NCBI GenBank assembly: GCA_026003195.1
Contig: BPGU01000001.1
Coordinates: 434,001 to 498,000, forward strand
DNA: 64,000 nucleotides
Source: Armatimonadota bacterium
GTDB lineage: Bacteria > Armatimonadota > HRBIN16
Direction: 5' to 3'
Part shown: one piece after another, positions 63,434-64,000 of the stretch
How positions within the stretch are numbered: position 1 is the stretch's first letter
How the letters are laid out: every line of letters begins with the position of its first letter
The notes under the pieces: generated by a model
What the model saw: only the letters and a program-made list of their open reading frames with translations
Told to the model about the DNA's origin: nothing
Databases searched by the model: none
Made by a program: the position numbers and the translations under genes

Positions 63434-63928
63434 GTGTTCGGACAGATACTTTTTGGCATCATGGCGTTGGTGATCGTGGTGACCTCTATCGGGGTGGTGG
63501 CGGTGCGCAATCCGGTGCGCAGTGCACTCAACCTGGTGGCGAACTTCTTCGCGCTGGCAGTGCTGTATCTGTTCCTGTACGCGCAGTTTGTGGCGGCGGT
63601 GCAGATTATCGTATATGCAGGCGCGATCATGGTGCTATTCCTGTTCACCATCATGCTGCTCAATTTGGGCGCTCCCGCAGAGATGGCGGAACGCTTCGAG
63701 TGGAAACGCCCCATTACCTGGGGGATGGCTCTCCTGTTTGTGATTGTGCTGGCAGGAGGGGTATTTGTCCGTCTGGGCGAAGCCCAGACGGTGCCGGAGG
63801 ATATCGGCACGGTGCAGATGGTAGGCAAGTATCTGTTCACCGACTGGGTCTATCCCTTTGAACTCACTTCGGTACTTTTGCTGATTGCCATCGTGGGCGC
63901 CATTGTGATGGCGAAGCGGAGACTGTGA
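63434..63928 (+). CDS. nuoJ: NADH-quinone oxidoreductase subunit J
   Basis: A 164-residue membrane subunit with five predicted helices. Motifs: VRNPVRSALNLVANFFALAV, YLFLYAQFVAAVQIIVYAGA, IMVLFLFTIMLLNLG, and the C-terminal helix (LTSVLLLIAIVGAIVMAKRR). It starts with GTG at 63434 with GGAGGGAG upstream, 9 bases after nuoH. Typically NuoK follows; see the next entry. Confidence 0.94.
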   Translation: MFGQILFGIMALVIVVTSIGVVAVRNPVRSALNLVANFFALAVLYLFLYAQFVAAVQIIVYAGAIMVLFLFTIMLLNLGAPAEMAERFEWKRPITWGMALLFVIVLAGGVFVRLGEAQTVPEDIGTVQMVGKYLFTDWVYPFELTSVLLLIAIVGAIVMAKRRL

Positions 63929-63929
63929 A

Positions 63930-64000
63930 ATGGTGGTTGGCTGGAAGGAGCTGCTGGTTATTGTGGTAGTGGCGGTCGTGCTGAGTTTTATAGTTAGAGT
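63930..64000 (+). CDS. Start of a membrane protein, truncated by window end
   Basis: An ATG immediately after nuoJ (GGAGA 9 bases upstream) opens a frame of 23 codons, MVVGWKELLVIVVVAVVLSF then IVR, which is a hydrophobic helix. NuoK is expected at this place, but this N-terminus does not clearly match NuoK. Too little is visible to name it. Confidence 0.5.
   Translation, partial: MVVGWKELLVIVVVAVVLSFIVR

Overview
The window looks like a chromosomal segment (about 64 kb, GC-rich) from a member of the Armatimonadota, probably a thermophilic or hot-spring lineage. The best taxonomic hint is three type IV prepilin-like proteins of the DUF1559 type, with near-identical N-termini ([20 protein letters not shown] followed by FPVFA). 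These sit beside bacterial housekeeping operons and several large, poorly known glycosidase-like proteins. This assignment is inference from gene content; no 16S gene is present.

Layout. 1-3.6 kb: a family B DNA polymerase running off the left edge (-), then a cupin, an MDR dehydrogenase and a carbon-nitrogen hydrolase broken by one frameshift. 3.7-12.8 kb: three DUF1559 prepilins (one with an in-frame TAG), a SigH-type sigma factor, glyQ-lepB-glyS, and a GntR/LacI-type regulator overlapping the third prepilin. 12.9-14.4 kb: a TPM-domain membrane protein with a Gly/Asp/Phe repeat tail. 14.48-20.57 kb: a compact 6.1-kb integrated mobile element. It is bounded by a perfect 56-bp direct repeat of the tRNA-Arg(UCG) 3' end and encodes an integrase, an excisionase-like HTH protein, a primase-polymerase/helicase, an SSB-like protein, a VRR-NUC nuclease and a small-terminase-like protein. 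It also carries iteron-like repeats and a candidate small RNA. 20.7-42.7 kb: six-hairpin glycosidase-like proteins, rimO, a class III aminotransferase, an ADP-ribosylglycohydrolase homologue, rtcB, exported proteins, pilT, an ANTAR response regulator, a metallophosphatase/PQQ-propeller fusion, a frameshifted Na+/H+ antiporter and an argA-type acetyltransferase. 42.7-49.0 kb (-): rpsB-tsf-pyrH-frr-uppS-dxr-rseP without cdsA. 49.2-55.6 kb: a zinc-finger/pRiA4-like protein and a three-gene carbohydrate cluster (DUF6807, Gfo/Idh/MocA, large glycoside hydrolase). 55.8-64 kb (+): nuoA-C-D-E-F-G-H-J of respiratory complex I, without nuoB and nuoI.

The most interesting unit is the 6.1-kb tRNA-Arg element. 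Its order (int, regulatory/iteron region, xis-like gene, primase-helicase, replication accessory genes, TerS-like gene, no capsid genes) resembles a phage satellite or PICI. I do not recognise this particular element. Other points worth checking are a type I signal peptidase whose catalytic Ser position is Cys, two genes with single-base lesions plus one in-frame stop that may be real or assembly errors, and complex I and lipid operons each missing canonical members.
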